Source: Halorarum halophilum
Lineage (GTDB): Archaea > Halobacteriota > Halobacteria > Halobacteriales > Haloferacaceae
Direction of reading: 5' to 3'
DNA: 64,000 nucleotides
Assembly: GCF_013401515.1 (NCBI RefSeq)
Contig: NZ_CP058529.1
Span: forward strand, 3,596,001 to 3,660,000
The notes beneath the pieces are model-generated. The model saw nothing but the letters and a program-made list of their open reading frames with translations. It searched no databases and was not told where the DNA came from. Shown piece after piece: positions 8,271-16,253 of this stretch (position 1 is the first letter of the stretch; each line of letters opens with the position of its first letter). The translations under genes were made by a program, and so were the position numbers.

Positions 8271-9223
8271 GCGCCGACGTGCTCGCCGTCGCCGAACACC
8301 GTCGCGGCGACCTCCGCGACGTGAGCTTCGAGGTGATCTCGGCGGGTCGCCAACTCGCGGACGCGCTCGGAGGCGAACTCCACCTCGCGGTCATCGCCGG
8401 CAACGTGGACGACTTCGCGGAGAAACTGAACCGCGAGGGCGTGGACGTCGTCCACACCGTCTCCGACGGTGCGGAGTTCAACCACGACCTGTACCACGGC
8501 GCGCTCGAAGCGCTGTTCGCGGACCTCGAACCGGCCGCGCTGCTCATGCCGAACTCGGTGAACGGCCTCGATTACGCTCCCGCGGTCGCGAACGCGCTGG
8601 GGCTCCCGTACGTCTCCGACGCCGTCGACTTCGACTACGACGGCGGGTTGGAGGCGACTCGCGAGATGTACGCCTCGAAGGTCGAGACGACCATCGCCGT
8701 CGAGGAGACGCCGTTCGCCGTCACGATCCGCGGCGGCGAGTGGAACCCGACGGAGGAGCCGGGCGAGGCGGCCATCGAGCCGTTCGAGTTCGAGTTCGAC
8801 GCTGACGCGGCGGGTTCGCGCGTCAAGGGCTTCGAGGAGGCCGGCGGCGGCGACGTCGACATCTCCGACGCGGAGTTCCTCGTCTCCATCGGCCGCGGCA
8901 TCGAGGAGGAGGAGAACCTCAAACTCGTCGAGGAACTCGCCGAGATCACGGGCGCCACGCTCTCCTCCTCGCGCCCCATCGTCGACAACGGCTGGCTCCC
9001 GAAGAACCGCCAGGTCGGCCAGTCGGGCAAGCAGGTGACGCCCGACGTCTACCTCGCAATCGGTATCTCCGGGGCCGTCCAGCACGTCGCGGGGATGAAG
9101 GGCGCGGAGACCATCATCGCGGTCAACACCGACCCGAACGCACCCATCTTCGACATCGCGGACTACGGCGTCGTCGGGGACCTGTTCGACGTAGTGCCGG
9201 CGCTGATCGAGCAATTCTCCTGA
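8267..9223 (+). CDS. etfA: electron transfer flavoprotein alpha subunit
   Basis: A 318-residue EtfA. The N-terminal Rossmann-like domain covers about 1-185 and the FAD domain about 195-318, with the signatures VSIGRGI, SSSRPIVDNGWLPKNRQVGQ (302-nt span around 8970-9030), GISGAVQHVAGM and AVNTDPNAPIFDIADYGVVGD in that order. The Arg in SSSRP and the ISGA-QH block contact FAD. Full family length. It overlaps etfB by 4 nt. A hairpin-chain repeat with a T-run begins 17 nt after its stop and probably includes the transcription terminator. Confidence 0.94.
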   Translation: MSADVLAVAEHRRGDLRDVSFEVISAGRQLADALGGELHLAVIAGNVDDFAEKLNREGVDVVHTVSDGAEFNHDLYHGALEALFADLEPAALLMPNSVNGLDYAPAVANALGLPYVSDAVDFDYDGGLEATREMYASKVETTIAVEETPFAVTIRGGEWNPTEEPGEAAIEPFEFEFDADAAGSRVKGFEEAGGGDVDISDAEFLVSIGRGIEEEENLKLVEELAEITGATLSSSRPIVDNGWLPKNRQVGQSGKQVTPDVYLAIGISGAVQHVAGMKGAETIIAVNTDPNAPIFDIADYGVVGDLFDVVPALIEQFS

Positions 9224-9237
9224 GGAACTTCTCCCAG

Positions 9238-9407
9238 GAACCTCTTTTTCACGGGGGCCTCCTCGCTCGCTTCGCTCGCTCGTCGACCCCCGCCAAAAAC
9301 CCGTTCATGCTGTGGGATTCCTTCGGAATCCCACTGCTGACGGGAAATCTTCGATTTCCCGTAATGCCAAAACTCCACGAGCGAGGCCGTCGGCCTCGCT
9401 CGCGGTA
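9238..9407 (+). repeat. hairpin-chain element, copy A
   Basis: About 170 nt starting with a T-run (CCTCTTTTT, 9241-9249) just after etfA. Three perfect hairpins follow. The first (9312-9334) has arms GTGGGATTCC/GGAATCCCAC and loop TTC. The second (9340-9362) has arms ACGGGAAATC/GATTTCCCGT and loop TTC. The third (9378-9402) has 11-bp arms CGAGCGAGGCC/GGCCTCGCTCG and loop GTC. The spacers are TGCTG and AATGCCAAAACTCCA. A near-identical but longer copy in inverted orientation lies at 20088-20327 and a divergent copy at 24014-24219. No gene is present. The T-run may terminate etfBA. Confidence 0.85.
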
Positions 9408-9518
9408 CTGACACTGGTGCAACACGGGGTCCTGGCTGTTACCCAGAAAATCCGACAAACCGATGACGACCGGCCGGAAACACGAAACCGCTGGCATCCC
9501 TCGTCCCGCGTACCACCG

Positions 9519-9911
9519 ATGGGAGACGACGACTCGACACCGGGGACGGGCGAGGCACCGATCGACGGCGCCGTCGCGGCGCGCGTCGTCGAGGAACGGC
9601 CGGTCGACGCGGACGCGCTCGCGAACGCGCTCGTCGAGACGAACGCGGAACTGGTCGGCCGGCACGCCGAACTCGAACGGTCCGCCGAGTACGTGACCGT
9701 CGACGGCGTGCGGGCGTACCGCGTCGACGAGGGAACGTGGGGCGAGTTGCTCGACGGGTTCGGGTTCGACGAGGACGTCGCGGCCGCGGTCGGGCAGGCG
9801 CACACCGAACAGGCGCGGCTCATGTTCGCGGACGCCGTCGACGGCGACGACCGGTTCGCCGCGGACGAGGTCGGCGTCGTCATCGGCGTCGACACGGCCG
9901 AGCAGTTCTGA
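9519..9911 (+). CDS. hypothetical haloarchaeal protein
   Basis: A 130-residue, strongly acidic, Cys-free, soluble protein that I do not recognise. It is mostly helical, with the more conserved-looking core ANALVETNAELVGRHAELER (about 41-60) followed by VDGVRAYRVDEGTWGELLDG, which reads as a small beta-alpha unit. ATG 9519 is chosen because in-frame codons upstream fall inside the hairpin-chain element and change composition. It is preceded by repeat A and followed by the remnant lipoprotein gene on the other strand. No function can be proposed from the sequence. Confidence 0.55.
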   Translation: MGDDDSTPGTGEAPIDGAVAARVVEERPVDADALANALVETNAELVGRHAELERSAEYVTVDGVRAYRVDEGTWGELLDGFGFDEDVAAAVGQAHTEQARLMFADAVDGDDRFAADEVGVVIGVDTAEQF

Positions 9912-9993
9912 CTGAACGGGGCAGCCGAGCGGGAGCGGCACGTGCTCGCTCAGCGATCCGTGGCTCGCTCACGGTACCAAGCCGGTGTCCCCG

Positions 9994-10509
9994 TTACGAC
10001 TCCCCCGAGAGCGCGAGTCGCTTTGAGGCGACGTGGCCTCCGTCCGGAGCGACGAGTGACACCGTCGTCGCCCCGTCTCGGAGTACCGGCTCGTCGAGGT
10101 CGAAGTCGTATCGTCGCCCGTATCGTGGGCACGACTCCGCCGTACCGGGGACCGAGGGGTTGCCGTACGTCACGAGGTGGACTGCCTCACCGGGAATCAG
10201 CGTAGGGTCCCCGAACACGTGGCCCCCCGACTCGTCGAATCCGACGCGGTACCCGGAGAAGTTCGTCGGACGCTGCGAGTCGTTGCGGAGGGTCACGTAC
10301 TCCTGCTAGCCGTCGGAGCCCTCCGAGGCGCCGTACCCGAACGCGACGCCAGCGTCCGACGGTTCGGAGACTCGCTCGTAGTGTCGTGGCGGACAGCCGT
10401 CCCGGGTGACCGTCACGCCGTCGGCGGACGTTACCGGGGAGAGAGCTGCACAGCCGGTGAGGGCGGCCGCCGAACTCCCGACGGCGGCGAGGAGGGCACG
10501 TCGTCACAT
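9994..10509 (-). pseudogene. Tat lipoprotein gene disrupted by two stop codons
   Basis: Read on the minus strand, ATG (10507-10509) is followed at once by TGA (10504-10506). The frame then continues as RRALLAAVGSSAAALTGC, a twin-arginine lipoprotein signal with lipobox L-T-G-C. About 45 codons later an in-frame TAG (10306-10308) interrupts it, after which about 100 codons follow (YVTLRNDSQRPTNFSGYRV and on) to the natural TAA at 9994-9996. The back half resembles a lamin-tail-like beta sandwich. Both stops are one C-to-T change from CGA and CAG, and the repaired reading would start MRRRALL. I read it as a recently inactivated surface lipoprotein. The last 300 nt remain open from a GTG at 10296. 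Confidence 0.7.
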
Positions 10510-10577
10510 ACGCCACCCTCTCGGGGTCGGCTGAAAAGCGTTCGTGAGGATCGGGAGGACGACGTCCGTCCTCCCGC

Positions 10578-11420
10578 TCACCGCTCCCGAACGACGACGA
10601 ACTCCGCCAGGTCGCGCAGGTACTCGGACGCCTCCGAGTCCTCGATGGTCGCCGTCTCCAGGGCCTCCAGCGCGCGGTCGGCCTCCGTGCGGGCGCGCTC
10701 GTCGGCCTCCTCCGGGGTGAGATCGGTCACCTGCAGCAGCGACGGTCGGTCCACAGCCTCGTCCTGTCCGGTCGGCTTGCCGAGTTCCTCGGCATCCGCC
10801 GTCGCGTCGAGCACGTCGTCGCGGATCTGGAACGCGATCCCGACGCGCTCGGCGTACTCGCCGAACGACTCCACCGTGAAGCCGTCCGCGTCGGCGGCGA
10901 CCGCCCCGAGTTCGGCGGCCGCGCGGAACAGCGCGCCCGTCTTCCGGCGGGCGAGTTCCATGTACTCCTCCTCGTTGGTGGGCCGGGCGACCAGTTCAGT
11001 TGCCTCCCCCTCGCCGAGTTCGACCATGGCCTCCGCCACGACCTGCATCGCCCGCTCGTCCCGCGAGAACAGCCCGAACGCCTCGCCGAGCATGCCGTCG
11101 GAGGCGACGATGGCGGGACCGTAGCCGAACTCCGCCCAGGCGCTCGAGGTCCCACGGCGGACGTCCGACCGGTCGATGATGTCGTCGACGACGAGCGAGG
11201 CGTTGTGGACGAGTTCCGCGCCGACCGCGAAGTCGACCGCGTCCTCCGGGTCGCCGCCGGCCGTCTCGCAGACGAGGAGCGTGACAGTGGGGCGGACGCG
11301 CTTGCCCCCCGCGAGCGCGACGTGTTCGAGCTCCGCCGAGAGCTCCGCCGGCTCGACCGACCCCGTCACCTCCGCCAGCCGGTCGTCCACCATCGCGACC
11401 CGGCGCTCCAGGTACTCCAT
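10578..11420 (-). CDS. idsA: isoprenyl (geranylgeranyl/farnesyl-type) diphosphate synthase
   Basis: A 280-residue trans-prenyltransferase. GGKRVRP (39-45) binds the pyrophosphate. The first Asp-rich motif is DDIIDRSDVRRG (about 78-89) and the second is QIRDDVLD (about 196-203), preceded by RRKTGALF. It condenses isopentenyl diphosphate with allylic primers to supply archaeal lipid and quinone chains. Chain length cannot be fixed from sequence. It is somewhat shorter than typical haloarchaeal GGPP synthases (about 340-350 aa), so it may be one of several paralogues. ATG 11420 is chosen over a start ten codons upstream. It stands alone. Confidence 0.82.
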   Translation of the reverse strand: MEYLERRVAMVDDRLAEVTGSVEPAELSAELEHVALAGGKRVRPTVTLLVCETAGGDPEDAVDFAVGAELVHNASLVVDDIIDRSDVRRGTSSAWAEFGYGPAIVASDGMLGEAFGLFSRDERAMQVVAEAMVELGEGEATELVARPTNEEEYMELARRKTGALFRAAAELGAVAADADGFTVESFGEYAERVGIAFQIRDDVLDATADAEELGKPTGQDEAVDRPSLLQVTDLTPEEADERARTEADRALEALETATIEDSEASEYLRDLAEFVVVRER

Positions 11421-11571
11421 TACACCGCCGTCGGGGTGGGGGACCAAAGAGGGTACCGAATGCGACTCCTCGAAGGCTCCCCGGACGAAGTGCGGCGTCG
11501 ACGGGATGGACTGGTGTGGCAGAATCGGGGTCGTACCGGGGGCGAGAAGGGTGGAGTTCGGGGTCTCGACG

Positions 11572-12693
11572 TCAGGGAATCGGGACCCAGCCGGCGGTCG
11601 CGAAGACGCCGGCGAAGTACAGGAGCGCGATGACGAACGTGGTCGTAACGATGGATGTCGCGGGCGGGTCCCAGTGGGTGTCGCCGTGCGCGTAGAAGAT
11701 GCGCTCGTACACCTCGCCGAGCAGGGCCCCGAGGATGCCGAACACCGTGCCGACGAGGAGCGCGCCGACGGTGACCTCGGGGTTCGACGGCCCGACCCAG
11801 ACGAGCGCGGCCGTGCTCGCGGGCAGGGTGATGTGGTGCGTGACGGGGATCTGGTCGACGCCGCAGTTCAGGAACACGAGCGTCGCGGCGCTGATGCCGA
11901 ACCCGAGGAAGTAGCTGCCCGTGACGAGCCCGATGTACGCGCCCAGGATGCCGACCGCGAGGCCGATCATCGCGACGCCGGACCACTTGTACTGGTGGGG
12001 GAGCCAGGGCTCGACCACGAGGCGCTGCTTGACGGCGGTTCCCCCGTCGGTCCGCGCGCCGCCGTCGGCGATGGCCTCGCCACCCTCCGCGGTCTGGCGC
12101 ATCTCGTCGCGCTCGAACGGGCTGAGGTCCATGATGCCGCCCGACCGGACGGAGCCGATGATGGAGTAGCCGAAGACGACGCGGTGCAACAGCGCCGAGA
12201 GGACGACGCCCATGGCGATGGGGTCCCACGGCGCGCCGAGGCCGGCCGAGGTCTGCCGGATGAGCATGCCGGCGATGCCGAACAGGCCGCCGACGGCGAG
12301 GACGTCCGGTTTCGTCCCGAGCGCATGGGCGATGTTCTTCGACTCGTGGTAGTCGAAGCCGGTGTCCATGTAGCCCTTCTTCGCCGCGTAGGCGGCCGCG
12401 GCGACGCCGCCCGCGAAGGCGACGTGGGGGCCGAACACGGGACCGAACCCGACGGAGCCGGTGATGCCGACGGAGAGCGCCTCGGTGCTGTCGATGACGC
12501 CGACGCCCGCGAGTTCGGCCGCCAGAACGTTCGCGGCCTCCCCGGCGATGACCATGAAGCCGGTGAAGATGAACGCGGGCAGCGCGCCGAGCGAGGCGCC
12601 GAATGCGCCCCCGGCGAACGAGGCGATGAGCAGGACGAGGATGTCCGTGGTCGTCAGTCCGAAGACGACCTGGAGGGGGGCGACCGCGACCAT
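11572..12693 (-). CDS. polytopic membrane protein, putative glycerol transporter
   Basis: A 373-residue integral membrane protein with about nine or ten hydrophobic segments and a hydrophilic central loop (about 180-225). Gly/Ala-rich helices such as GSVGFGPVFGPHVAFAGGVAAAA resemble channel or permease packing (written in full only to 20: GSVGFGPVFGPHVAFAGGVA). Its start is one base after the glpK stop, so it is co-transcribed and probably coupled to glycerol kinase. In other haloarchaea the gene at this position next to glpK has been suggested as the glycerol facilitator or transporter. It is not MIP/aquaporin-like (no NPA motifs). The transport role is inferred from context. Confidence 0.65.
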   Translation of the reverse strand: MVAVAPLQVVFGLTTTDILVLLIASFAGGAFGASLGALPAFIFTGFMVIAGEAANVLAAELAGVGVIDSTEALSVGITGSVGFGPVFGPHVAFAGGVAAAAYAAKKGYMDTGFDYHESKNIAHALGTKPDVLAVGGLFGIAGMLIRQTSAGLGAPWDPIAMGVVLSALLHRVVFGYSIIGSVRSGGIMDLSPFERDEMRQTAEGGEAIADGGARTDGGTAVKQRLVVEPWLPHQYKWSGVAMIGLAVGILGAYIGLVTGSYFLGFGISAATLVFLNCGVDQIPVTHHITLPASTAALVWVGPSNPEVTVGALLVGTVFGILGALLGEVYERIFYAHGDTHWDPPATSIVTTTFVIALLYFAGVFATAGWVPIP

Positions 12694-12694
12694 A

Positions 12695-14236
12695 CTACTC
12701 CTCCTCGTCGCGCGCCCAGTCCTTGGCGCGCTCGACGGCGTCGTCCCATCGGCTGTACATCCTGTCCGCCCGTTCGGCGTCCATCTCGGGCGTGAACTCC
12801 CGGTCGACCTGCCAGTTGTCGCGGAGCTCGTCGACGGTCTCCCAGTAACCGACGGCGAGGCCGGCGGCGTACGCGGAACCGAGCGCGGTCGTCTCGTCGA
12901 CCACCGGCCGGACGAGGTCCGTGCCGATGATGTTCGACTGGAGCTGACAGAGGAAGTTGTTCTTGACCGCGCCGCCGTCGACGCGGAGCGTCCCCATCTC
13001 GATGCCGGAGTCCGCCTCCATCGCCTCGGCGACGTCGCGCGTCTGGTACGCGATGGACTCCAGGGTCGCGCGGACGATGTGTTCCTTGCCCGTCCCGCGG
13101 GTCATCCCGACGATAGTGCCGCGGGCGCGCTGGTCCCAGTGGGGCGCGCCGAGCCCCGTGAACGCGGGGACGAGGTACACGCCGTCCGTGGAGTCGACGG
13201 ACCGAGCGAGTTCGGCGGTCTGGGCGGGGTTGTCGATGAGATCGACGTCCTCCAGCCACTCGATCGCCGCGCCCGTGATGAAGATCGCGCCCTCGAGGGC
13301 GTACTGGACCGGCTCGCCCGAGCGCTGGAAGCCGATGGTCGTGAGGAGGCCGTGGTCGCTCTTGACGGCCTCGTTGCCGGTGTTCATCAGGAAGAACGAC
13401 CCCGTGCCGTAGGTGTTCTTCGCGTCGCCCTCGTCGAAGCAGGTTTGCCCGAACAGCGCCGCCTGCTGGTCGCCGAGCGCGCCCGCGACGGGGACCTCGG
13501 CGCCGAGGAAGCCGTCAGCGTCGGTGTAGCCGTAGTAGTCGTCGTCGCTGGACGGGCGGACCTCGGGCAGCATCTCCCGGGGGACGTCGAACTCAGCGAG
13601 GAGGTCGTCGTCCCACTCAGTCTCGCGGATGTTGTACAGCATCGTCCGCGAGGCGTTCGTGACGTCCGTGATGTGGTTGCCCGTGAGGTTCCAGACGATC
13701 CACGAGTCGATGGTGCCGAAGAGGATCTCCCCGCTCGCCGCGCGGTCGCGGATGTCCTCCGGGCGCGACCGCTGGAGCTTGATGGGGTCCGCGTTGTCGA
13801 GCAGCCACTCGGCCTTCGTCGCGGAGAAGTACGCGTCGGGTTCGAGCCCGGTCTTCTCGCGGATCTCCTCGACGCGTCCGTCGTCCTCGAGTTCCTCGAC
13901 GCGCCTCGTGGTCCGGCGGTCCTGCCAGACGAGCGCGTTGTGGACGGGCCTGCCGGAGTCCGCGTCCCACAGCATCGTCGTCTCCCGCTGGTTCGTCACC
14001 CCGATCCCCTCGAGCTGGTCGGGGTCGAGACTGGCCTCACGGAGCGCCTCCGAGATGACGGACTTCGTGTTCTCCCAGATCTCGATCGGGTCGTGCTCGA
14101 CCCAGCCGGGTTCGGGGTAGATCTGTTCGTGCTTCTCGTACGCGTTGGCGACGACCGCCCCGTCGTGGTCGAAGACCATGAATCGGGTTCCGGTGGTGCC
14201 CTGGTCGACCGCGCCAACGTAGGTGTCCTGTGTCAT
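12695..14236 (-). CDS. glpK: glycerol kinase
   Basis: A 513-residue FGGY-family kinase that converts glycerol to sn-glycerol-3-phosphate with ATP. The N-terminal phosphate-binding DQGTTGTR is at 11-18. The glycerol-binding region has NQRET and WQDRRT, the hinge has GTIDSWIVWNLTG, and the C-terminal ATP domain shows TYGTGSFFLMNTG, GLGAPHWD and RVDGGAVKNNFLCQ. ATG 14236 is chosen because the family begins right before the first strand. Glycerol is a major haloarchaeal carbon source. The promoter region holds a TATA box at 14338-14346 (minus strand reading TTTTTATAA) and two inverted repeats. The transporter-like gene follows 1 nt downstream. Confidence 0.95.
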   Translation of the reverse strand: MTQDTYVGAVDQGTTGTRFMVFDHDGAVVANAYEKHEQIYPEPGWVEHDPIEIWENTKSVISEALREASLDPDQLEGIGVTNQRETTMLWDADSGRPVHNALVWQDRRTTRRVEELEDDGRVEEIREKTGLEPDAYFSATKAEWLLDNADPIKLQRSRPEDIRDRAASGEILFGTIDSWIVWNLTGNHITDVTNASRTMLYNIRETEWDDDLLAEFDVPREMLPEVRPSSDDDYYGYTDADGFLGAEVPVAGALGDQQAALFGQTCFDEGDAKNTYGTGSFFLMNTGNEAVKSDHGLLTTIGFQRSGEPVQYALEGAIFITGAAIEWLEDVDLIDNPAQTAELARSVDSTDGVYLVPAFTGLGAPHWDQRARGTIVGMTRGTGKEHIVRATLESIAYQTRDVAEAMEADSGIEMGTLRVDGGAVKNNFLCQLQSNIIGTDLVRPVVDETTALGSAYAAGLAVGYWETVDELRDNWQVDREFTPEMDAERADRMYSRWDDAVERAKDWARDEEE

Positions 14237-14260
14237 GGATTCTCCCGTGATTTCGATCGA

Positions 14261-14279
14261 GTCGGACGTCACGTCCGAC
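14261..14279. promoter_or_regulatory. 19-bp palindrome in glpK leader
   Basis: GTCGGACGTCACGTCCGAC is a perfect 9-bp inverted repeat with a 1-nt centre, 24 nt upstream of the glpK ATG. It could be an operator or an mRNA hairpin in the leader. Its function is inferred. Confidence 0.5.
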
Positions 14280-14292
14280 CGCGCAACCCGCC

Positions 14293-14323
14293 GTTTACTG
14301 TCGGGGGCGCGTTGACAGTAAAC
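14293..14323. promoter_or_regulatory. 10-bp inverted repeat, candidate glycerol operator
   Basis: Arms GTTTACTGTC (14293-14302) and GACAGTAAAC (14314-14323) are perfect complements separated by 11 nt, so the half-sites are 21 bp apart, two helical turns, on the same face of DNA. The repeat covers the expected glpK start site, about 25 nt from the TATA box at 14338-14346. This is the typical place for a repressor of glycerol genes. Confidence 0.6.
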
Positions 14324-14337
14324 AGTGTGGACTATCG

Positions 14338-14346
14338 TTATAAAAA
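14338..14346 (-). promoter_or_regulatory. TATA box between glpK and glpA
   Basis: TTATAAAAA on the plus strand reads TTTTTATAA on the minus strand. It is the strongest A/T-rich core in the divergent region and fits glpK, with initiation near 14312 and a leader of about 75 nt. Because the core is nearly symmetric it could also fire toward glpA. Confidence 0.55.
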
Positions 14347-14467
14347 TTCCCCCGCCGGTCAGCTCTATGGCACGAAATCGAGGGATTCACGACGAACCGG
14401 GGGAGGGGTGGAGCGGAGAGTTCCTGTCGTCCATTCTGAGTTACTGCCACAGGCCGAGTGCCGGTAA

Positions 14468-14475
14468 CGTTAAAG
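14468..14475 (+). promoter_or_regulatory. TATA-like box of glpABC
   Basis: CGTTAAAG lies about 33 nt before the glpA ATG (14505), giving a predicted start site 5-10 nt before the codon. Assigned by spacing. Confidence 0.4.
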
Positions 14476-14504
14476 TGAGCGCGGTTCCTCGTCGGAGACG
14501 ACGA

Positions 14505-16253
14505 ATGGCACAGGACACCGAGGTACTCGTCGTCGGCGGCGGGTCGACGGGCACTGGCATCGCCCGCGACCTCGCGATGCGAGGCGTCGACGTCACGCTC
14601 GTCGAGAAGGGGAACCTCACGAACGGCACGACGGGGCGCATGCACGGGTTGCTCCACAGCGGCAGTCGGTACGCGGTCTCCGACCAGGCGAGCGCTGCCG
14701 AGTGCATCGAGGAGAACCGCGTCCTCCGGGACATCGCGAGCCACTGCGTCGAGATGACGGGCGGCCTGTTCGTCAAGCGTCCGGAGGACGCCGAGGAGTA
14801 CTTCGAGGAGAAGCTCCGGGGCTGTCGGGAGTGCGACATCCCGGCCGAGGTACTCTCGGGCGAGGAGGCGCGCGCGGTCGAACCCTACCTCGCGAAGGAC
14901 GTCGAGAAGGCGATACGGGTGCCCGACGGCGCGGTCGACCCTTTCCGACTCTGCGTCGCGAACGCGATCAGCGCGGAGAACCACGGCGCCCGCATCGAGA
15001 CCCACGCCGAGGTCACGGACCTCCTGCTCGACGACGGCGACGTCACCGGCGCGCGCGTCCGGCACGAGTCCGGCAAGGGTCCCCGGACGCACGGAACGCC
15101 CGGGACGACCGAGGAGATCACCGCCGAGTACGTCGTGAACGCGACGGGCGCGTGGGCGGGCCAGCTCGGCGCGATGGCGGACGTCGACGTCGAGGTGCGG
15201 CCCTCGAAGGGCGTGATGGTCGTGATGAACGTCAGGCAGGTCGACACCGTCGTCAACCGCTGCCGTCCGAAGGGCGACGCCGACATCGTCGTCCCGCACG
15301 AGACCACCGCCATCCTCGGGACGACCGACGAGGAGGTCGCGGACCCCGAGGACTACCCCGAGGAGGGGTGGGAGGTCGACGAGATGATCGACACCCTCTC
15401 CGAACTCGTCCCCATCCTCTCGGAGGCGCGGACGGTCCGCTCGTTCTGGGGCGTCCGCCCGCTGTACGAGCCGCCGGACGTCGGGAGCGAGGACCCCACG
15501 GACATCACGCGCGACTTCTTCCTCCTCGACCACCGTGAACGCGACGACGTCGGCGGGCTGACGAGCATCGTCGGCGGGAAGTTCACCACCTACCGCATGA
15601 TGGCCGAGCAGATCAGCGACCACGTCTGCGGGAAGCTCGGCGTGCGCGCCTCGTGCGAGACGGCCGACGTCCCGCTCCCCGGGAGCGAGGACGAATCCGT
15701 GCTCGAGGACGCGATGGACGACTACGGCCTGCGCTCGCCGGTCGCGCGCCGGAGCAGACAGCGACTCGGGTCGCGCGCGGACGACGTCCTCGACACCGAC
15801 GGCCCGAACCCGGTCGTCTGCGACTGCGAGGGCGTCACGCGCGCCGAGATCTCCGACGCGGTCGAGCAGTCGGGCACCGACTTGAACGCGGTCCGAATCC
15901 GCACGCGCGCCTCGATGGGCAACTGCCAGGGCGGCTTCTGCTGTCACCGGATGGCGAACGTCCTCGCCGACGACTACGACGAACCGACCGTCCGGGCGTC
16001 ATGGGACGAACTTCTCCAGGAGCGCTGGAAGGGCGAGCGCCACGCGCTCTGGGGCGAACAGCTCTCGCAGGCCGCGCTCAACTACGCGCTCCACGCGACG
16101 ACGATGAACCGCGACCGCGACCCCGCGGACATGGACGCCGACGTGGACTTCTCGGCGTTCGACGCCGGCGAGGGGACGGCGACCCACCCCGGCAGCGACG
16201 CGCCGAGCCACACCGACGGGCGCCGGACCGGAGGCGAACGTGGCGATTCGTGA
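14505..16253 (+). CDS. glpA: glycerol-3-phosphate dehydrogenase subunit A
   Basis: A 582-residue FAD-dependent subunit that oxidises glycerol-3-phosphate to dihydroxyacetone phosphate and feeds the quinone pool. GGGSTGTG (11-18) binds FAD, and [26 protein letters not shown] and GGKFTTYR are GlpA/GlpD signatures. The C-terminal BFD-like [2Fe-2S] domain has CDCEG near residue 439 and [10 protein letters not shown] near 473, giving the four or five cysteines seen in anaerobic-type GlpA. The last 40 residues are a hydrophilic tail. It overlaps glpB by 14 nt. It is the first gene of glpABC, divergent from glpK. Confidence 0.94.
   Translation: MAQDTEVLVVGGGSTGTGIARDLAMRGVDVTLVEKGNLTNGTTGRMHGLLHSGSRYAVSDQASAAECIEENRVLRDIASHCVEMTGGLFVKRPEDAEEYFEEKLRGCRECDIPAEVLSGEEARAVEPYLAKDVEKAIRVPDGAVDPFRLCVANAISAENHGARIETHAEVTDLLLDDGDVTGARVRHESGKGPRTHGTPGTTEEITAEYVVNATGAWAGQLGAMADVDVEVRPSKGVMVVMNVRQVDTVVNRCRPKGDADIVVPHETTAILGTTDEEVADPEDYPEEGWEVDEMIDTLSELVPILSEARTVRSFWGVRPLYEPPDVGSEDPTDITRDFFLLDHRERDDVGGLTSIVGGKFTTYRMMAEQISDHVCGKLGVRASCETADVPLPGSEDESVLEDAMDDYGLRSPVARRSRQRLGSRADDVLDTDGPNPVVCDCEGVTRAEISDAVEQSGTDLNAVRIRTRASMGNCQGGFCCHRMANVLADDYDEPTVRASWDELLQERWKGERHALWGEQLSQAALNYALHATTMNRDRDPADMDADVDFSAFDAGEGTATHPGSDAPSHTDGRRTGGERGDS

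Noticed and set aside
7592-9214. 540-codon open frame antisense to etfBA
   Set aside because: GC-rich third positions keep antisense frames open; the etf genes have full family signatures and this frame has none.
9253-9291. GGGGG...CCCCC flanked CTCGCTCG stretch as another hairpin of repeat A
   Set aside because: The inner CTCGCTCGC...TTCGCTCGC sequence is a direct, not inverted, repeat; only the outer five bases pair.
12461-14467. 668-codon open frame antisense to glpK and the transporter
   Set aside because: A shadow of the glpK codon pattern, Arg/Val-rich without domains.
14295-15947. 550-codon open frame antisense to glpA
   Set aside because: Same effect; GlpA motifs are on the plus strand.
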